The position numbers were made by a program, and so were the translations under genes. The notes under the pieces are model-generated. The model had not been told where the DNA came from, ran no database searches, and saw nothing but the letters and a program-made list of their open reading frames with translations. A stretch of 64,000 nt of DNA from Leptobrachium leishanense. Lineage: Eukaryota; Chordata; Amphibia; Anura; Megophryidae. Location: NCBI GenBank assembly GCA_009667805.1, contig CM019066.1, forward strand, positions 330,454,619 to 330,518,618, written 5' to 3'. Each line of letters begins with the position of its first letter. Within the stretch, counting starts at the first letter, position 1. This document shows, piece after piece, positions 60,051-64,000 of this stretch.

Positions 60051-62141
60051 ATGAAAAAGCCAAATACAAACGAGCCAGCAATGAATGAAACTCTCACCGT
60101 TCTCACGGGGTTAATCCAAAAGGCCCTCCATGAATTCCTCAACCAACTGATTGGATTCCTACAACTGCAGCTCCAAGGATTATATGACCCTACTACCAAA
60201 GAAAACATTCCCAAGATACATCGTGGTCCTCTAACTCCGGCAGAGCGTGCCAGGAGGCAAGCGGCAGGGGTCTGTATCTACTGTGGTTCTAGGGGGCACT
60301 GGATACCGCTTTGCCCAATAAGACCCCCAAAGCAGACCCCAAAATCCAAGACCTTCGTACCTGCACCAAAGAATCCTGTGACCAAATCAATTACCAGGAC
60401 ATCCACCCCATTGCCTAAACCTGTGCCTAATCAGTATTACAGAGAACCTGTTACCACAACTCCGCATCCTGTAATACCACCTGAATCTCCTCCAAGACCC
60501 ACCAGACCGCAGACTCCTCCACCCACATCTATAGAATATGAAAACATGGATTATGAACCATCGGTACCCAACTCCTATGATGTTCCTATGGATACTTCAC
60601 CTGTATTTGCTGCCGGTACTTTTGTACCCATTCATCTCAGACAGCGACCTCTGGTTACTAAGGCGTCCCCTACACAAATCAGTGTTGCTACAAAACCCAT
60701 ACCTATTGACTGTACAATTGCCTCCAATGGGACAGTAGTTCGCAAAAAGGACTTGAATATATTTGAATCAGCCTTGAAAGGTGTGTACCGGTCTGAAAGC
60801 GTGAATGCCACTACAACTGCTGTTCCAATCACTCCCAGCCATCATGGTACAGACCGATGTCTCTCAAATCTCCCCATGTTTAGCTACAGTTCTGAAGGCT
60901 GGGATAGCGAAGATTCAATCGAGATGCCTATACAAACAGCACGGCATCCCAGTGGTGGTCCTGGGCGGCGTCCTGACTTCATTGGGTCCGCCACAGTCGC
61001 CCCTCACAGAGCTTCACGAGATTGTTTACCTTGTGACTATTCCTCGTCTGAAGGATGCCTAGACATAGAAGGTACACCCCCCTCGTCTATCTACGGTACA
61101 GCACCAGTGTCTATGGCCACCCAACCTTCTCAAGGTCCTCAAGCTACAGATTCTGGTACCTGTCACCTGGTTCCCTCCAAGAAAACCCCAGAGGTTGAGC
61201 CAAAAAATACTAAGGCCTTTATTGCGCAAACAGAATCGTGTCTGGAAATCTCAACACAAGCCGCAGTGCCCGCTGCTGAAGCTTCACCATGTAACCAACC
61301 GTCTGTCGCCAACACCTTGGCTCACGCTGAGGTGCTCGCTACTACGTTATCAAGAGATGAGGCTTCAGTTCATGCCAAAGCGCCTGCTGCCAAAGTTCCA
61401 GTTACTGAGGTACCATCACCCATTGCCAAAGTGCCTGCTGTTGCCGAGTCACCAGTTGTTGTACCTGCTGTCGCAATATTCCTCCATGGTGACAAGGATC
61501 TACCTGTCACTGAAACCCAGTCTATTGAGACGACGTCTTCTGGGATCGAATCGCCTGGTGAGCCTACAGTTCATGATGAGCCTTCTGCCACCCAATACTT
61601 ACCTGGGATGACTGCCGTTGTTGGAACAAAACTTGCAAAAGAATCCAATGAGCCTAACACAATACCTGTTATTGTATCTGCCATAAAGACACTCACTGAC
61701 CAAGTCAATAATATTGTTCAAACTGTGAACAAGCAACAAGAGTTTCTCATGTCCTTGCAGAATCGACCACGGTATATTACGAACCATGTATTACCTCCCT
61801 TATTTGATCCTATCAAGAATACTGAACCTTCACCAATCATCTTCCCGGCTATTCAATCATACGGAATAGTTTGTCCTAAACCGGGGCCTGGAATAATCAA
61901 AGTAAACGATCCTATCCTCAGTACGAAGAACCTTAAGCCAAAGAAACCCCCTCTATTGGACACTGTTATAACTTCTTGCATTTCTTCAGAATCCGAAGAT
62001 CTCCCTGAGTCTAATTCCGCCGATACAAATTCAGAGATACCTGAGGACATTGTGGGCACCCTGAGTGTGCCCTTGCGGAGGGGCATATGTAAGGAGCGTC
62101 GCCGCCGGCGTAATAAGTCTATATCCAGCGCCGGCTCGTAG
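60051..62141 (+). CDS. Gag-derived protein with zinc knuckle, capsid missing (696 aa)
   Basis: Gag proteins of Ty3/gypsy elements form the particle that packages element RNA. The likely start is the ATG at 60051, three bases past the 5' LTR; an in-frame ATG at 60003 lies inside the LTR. Residues 1-55 give a short helical N-terminus (LTGLIQKALHEFLNQLIG). Residues about 60-95 read GPLTPAERARRQAAGVCIYC followed by GSRGHWIPLC, a CX2CX4HX4C knuckle in the Sushi/RTL-type context. The 200-residue capsid normally before the knuckle is absent. The remaining 600 residues are Pro/Thr/Ser/Ala-rich and disordered-looking, with repeats of the AKVPAxE type (about 450-480), a short hydrophilic helix near 550-580 (AIKTLTDQVNNIVQTVNKQQ), and a basic end KERRRRRNKS encoded inside the 3' LTR. 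No Asp protease or polymerase motif. The open frame is long and undamaged. The function of the tail is unknown. Confidence 0.8.
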   Translation: MKKPNTNEPAMNETLTVLTGLIQKALHEFLNQLIGFLQLQLQGLYDPTTKENIPKIHRGPLTPAERARRQAAGVCIYCGSRGHWIPLCPIRPPKQTPKSKTFVPAPKNPVTKSITRTSTPLPKPVPNQYYREPVTTTPHPVIPPESPPRPTRPQTPPPTSIEYENMDYEPSVPNSYDVPMDTSPVFAAGTFVPIHLRQRPLVTKASPTQISVATKPIPIDCTIASNGTVVRKKDLNIFESALKGVYRSESVNATTTAVPITPSHHGTDRCLSNLPMFSYSSEGWDSEDSIEMPIQTARHPSGGPGRRPDFIGSATVAPHRASRDCLPCDYSSSEGCLDIEGTPPSSIYGTAPVSMATQPSQGPQATDSGTCHLVPSKKTPEVEPKNTKAFIAQTESCLEISTQAAVPAAEASPCNQPSVANTLAHAEVLATTLSRDEASVHAKAPAAKVPVTEVPSPIAKVPAVAESPVVVPAVAIFLHGDKDLPVTETQSIETTSSGIESPGEPTVHDEPSATQYLPGMTAVVGTKLAKESNEPNTIPVIVSAIKTLTDQVNNIVQTVNKQQEFLMSLQNRPRYITNHVLPPLFDPIKNTEPSPIIFPAIQSYGIVCPKPGPGIIKVNDPILSTKNLKPKKPPLLDTVITSCISSESEDLPESNSADTNSEIPEDIVGTLSVPLRRGICKERRRRRNKSISSAGS

Positions 62142-63111
62142 TGATGGGACATTCACTAGTATTCGCAATACTCCCCTCTGCCTGTGCAGTGCTCAGGTGT
62201 TGCTTTAATCACCTTAATGCTCCATGCTTAAAACCCAGCCACACCTGAAGCTCAATGCTTTTTCATTACCTTGGAATCTCCAAGCTGGAAGGAGCAAACC
62301 TGTATTGTCCAGACCACCCGAATACCGGTTTCTTTACCATTGGACCTTGTCTCCTAAAGAAGACCTTATACCACAGTTCCCGGTAAGGACCTTATACCAC
62401 AGTTCCTGTCTAAAGACCTTCTCCTGCAACCCTGTTTAAAGACCTTCTACTGCAGATCTATTTAAAGACCTTCTGCTGCAATCCTGGTTAAAGACCTTCT
62501 ACTGCAGACCTGTTTAAAGACCTTCTCCTGCCACCCTGGTTAAAGACCTTCTATTGCAGACCTGTCTAAAGACCTTCTCCTGCAACCCTGTTTAAAGACC
62601 TTCTCCTGCAACCCTGTTTAAAGACCTTCTACTGCAGACCTGTTTAAAGACCTTCTACTGCAGCCCTGTTTAAAGACCTTTTACCACAGTTCCTGGTATA
62701 GACCTTTTTGCCACAGTTCCTGCTATAGACCTTCTATCACAGTTCCTGAATCATCAACCCGCTGCCCTGCATCCTGCAGAATCCCTAACCCGCCATCCTG
62801 CAGAATCCTTAACCCGCTATCCTACAGAATCATCAACCCGCTGCCCTGCATCCTGCAGAATCCTTAACCCGCTATCCTACAGAATCATCAACCCGCTGCC
62901 CTGCATCCTGCAGAATCCTCAACCCGCTGTTCTACAGATACAGAACCCTCTGCATTTCCCAGGACTCTCTGCCTATACCCGCAATCTGCATATATCATAT
63001 ATATATTTCTCCCTGTTCAATAAATCTGTTTATATAAACAAACTGCCTTTGTAAGATCCCATTCATTGCATATTGGCTTGACTCTGCTGCCTCGGAACCT
63101 GGATCCTGACA
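62088..63111 (+). repeat. 3' LTR
   Basis: 1,024 bp. Nearly identical to the 5' LTR except for fewer 26-bp units (62400-62680), which accounts for the 186-bp length difference. Confidence 0.92.
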
Positions 63112-63116
63112 ACCTG

Positions 63117-64000
63117 TGTCATCACTTGGTAACCTACCAGTGCCTGGAAAGGTGTTACAGAAGTGTCGCATTAGAGCGTCCTCAAGTTTTTTCATCCTGT
63201 GCTCCCTCTGTGCGGGCAGGATGAGCTCTGCAACTTTACCCTTGTATCGTGGATCAAGAAGGCTTGCCAACCAGTAATGATCCCTCTCCTTGATAGCACG
63301 AATCCTGGGGTCCTTTACCAGGCTTTGCAGGATAAGGGAGCCCATGCAGCATAGGTTGGAGGTGGCATTAGCTTCCTCCTCCCAGCCACGTGCTAGTCCT
63401 TGTGTTTCTGGGCACACAAAACCCTCCCTTGAGGAATCTCCACCTTCAATGCCCCCACTACTTAAATATTCCTCCTCCTCCTCATCCTCCTCCTGTCTGA
63501 TCTGAGGAGGACCCGCTGGAATGCTGTCTGTGGAAAGACTGGGGCCTTGAGAGCTAGGGAAGGCCTCCTCTTCCTCCCGCTGCTCTGCCCCTAGAGCCAC
63601 ATCTATAATTTCCCGCAGAGTGTGCTCCAGCAGGAACACTAAAGGAATTGTTTCACTGATGCATGCACTGTCCCTGCTCACCATCCTCGTTGCCTCCTCA
63701 AATAGTGACAGTACAGTGCATGCATCCTTGATCATCAGCCACTGCGGGGGAAAAAAAAAACAAGTTGACCTGAACCTGTCCTTGTGCCATACTCACACAA
63801 GTACTCATTGATGGCCCTCTGCTGCTTGTGCAGATGCTGCAGCATTGCTAATGTCGAGCTCCACCTGGTGGGCATGTCACAGATCAGACGGTTTGTGGGA
63901 AGGTGGAATTCTCTTTGAATTTCTGCCAGGTGAACACTTGCTGGGAATGACCGTCTGAAGTGGCTGCAGACTTTTCTGGCCTGGCTGAGAAGCTCTGCCA
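63117..64000 (-). pseudogene. hAT transposase copy 3, middle part
   Basis: Reading leftward from the window edge: the AELLSQARKVC segment, LAEIQREFHLPTNRLICDMP, TRW(S)STLAMLQ, IKDACTVLSLFEEATRMVS, the Glu-rich insert, MGSLILQSLVKDPRIRAI, HYWLASLLDPRYKGKV and LCNTFPGTGRLPSDDT, up to the LTR junction at 63116. About 14 codons around VHDGVILIDQ are deleted, and a homopolymer tract near 63750 puts the two sides in different frames. Confidence 0.85.

Larger units (their letters stand above)
58839..63111 (+). mobile_element. LTR retrotransposon (Ty3/gypsy, Sushi-like) with a gag-only interior
   Basis: 5' LTR 58839-60048 and 3' LTR 62088-63111 both begin TGTAAGGAGCG and end CCTGACA. A 5-bp target duplication ACCTG lies at 58834-58838 and 63112-63116. 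The interior is only 2,039 bp and holds one long ORF. No protease, reverse transcriptase, RNase H or integrase is present, so it is non-autonomous. It inserted into hAT copy 3. Confidence 0.92.
57440..64000 (-). mobile_element. Large hAT element, copy 3 (continues past the window end)
   Basis: The 3' terminus is at 57440 (TAGGGATGAGCCGATCACC) after GTGCCAAA, its putative left duplication. 57540-57960 matches the 3' terminal region of copy 1, 58020-58360 holds 3' satellite units, and 58402 onward is transposase on the - strand. An LTR retrotransposon (58839-63111) splits it; transposase resumes at 63117 and runs off the window. Confidence 0.88.

Overview
The window is non-coding, repeat-dominated vertebrate DNA. 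It most likely comes from an anuran amphibian. The evidence is the repertoire: Tc1/mariner elements with long inverted repeats, hAT elements, Penelope-like retroelements (PLEs) with a GIY-YIG domain, a Sushi-type Ty3/gypsy gag, an L2-like LINE fragment, and many TTAA-flanked and 3-bp-TSD MITEs. The species call is inference. No bacterial gene, operon, tRNA, rRNA or CRISPR array is seen. The only host coding sequence I can support is one terminal exon on the + strand (10209-10687), encoding the C-terminal domain of a ZnT/CDF cation transporter, probably SLC30A10. The rest of that gene must lie upstream, mostly outside the window.

Layout. 1-6304 is a nested stack: the end of a palindromic MITE, then a short MITE (552-6301) split by a PLE composite (685-6243), itself split by a Tc1 element (3009-4663). 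6305-18870 holds the SLC30A10 exon among small MITEs, a head-to-head pair of PLE termini (about 8018-8259) and a hairpin-chain MITE (14927-15612). 18871-24500 holds a MITE with 20-bp hairpins, an L2 fragment and three minisatellites, including about 0.95 kb of polypurine repeat. 24517-27894 is a truncated hAT copy on the - strand. 28040-45588 is mostly MITEs, a truncated Tc1 carrying a 553-bp hAT element, a piggyBac-type MITE, a possible solo LTR and AT-rich filler.

45589-53915 is the centrepiece: an 8.33-kb hAT element with an exact 8-bp target duplication, a BED-finger transposase and subterminal satellite arrays on both sides. 55232-57286 is a second Tc1 family whose transposase is split by a 426-bp MITE. 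57440-64000 is a third copy of the large hAT (- strand), split by a complete LTR retrotransposon (58839-63111, 5-bp TSD ACCTG) that carries only a gag-derived ORF.

The elements do not form a pathway. What connects them is insertion order, since several target duplications are readable, and cross-mobilisation: MITEs and broken copies depend on transposases supplied elsewhere. Every transposase in view is damaged. The most unusual structures are the satellite-flanked hAT, the capsid-less gag LTR element, the hairpin-rich MITEs (one hairpin shows a compensatory base-pair change between copies) and hammerhead-ribozyme-like motifs in PLE termini.
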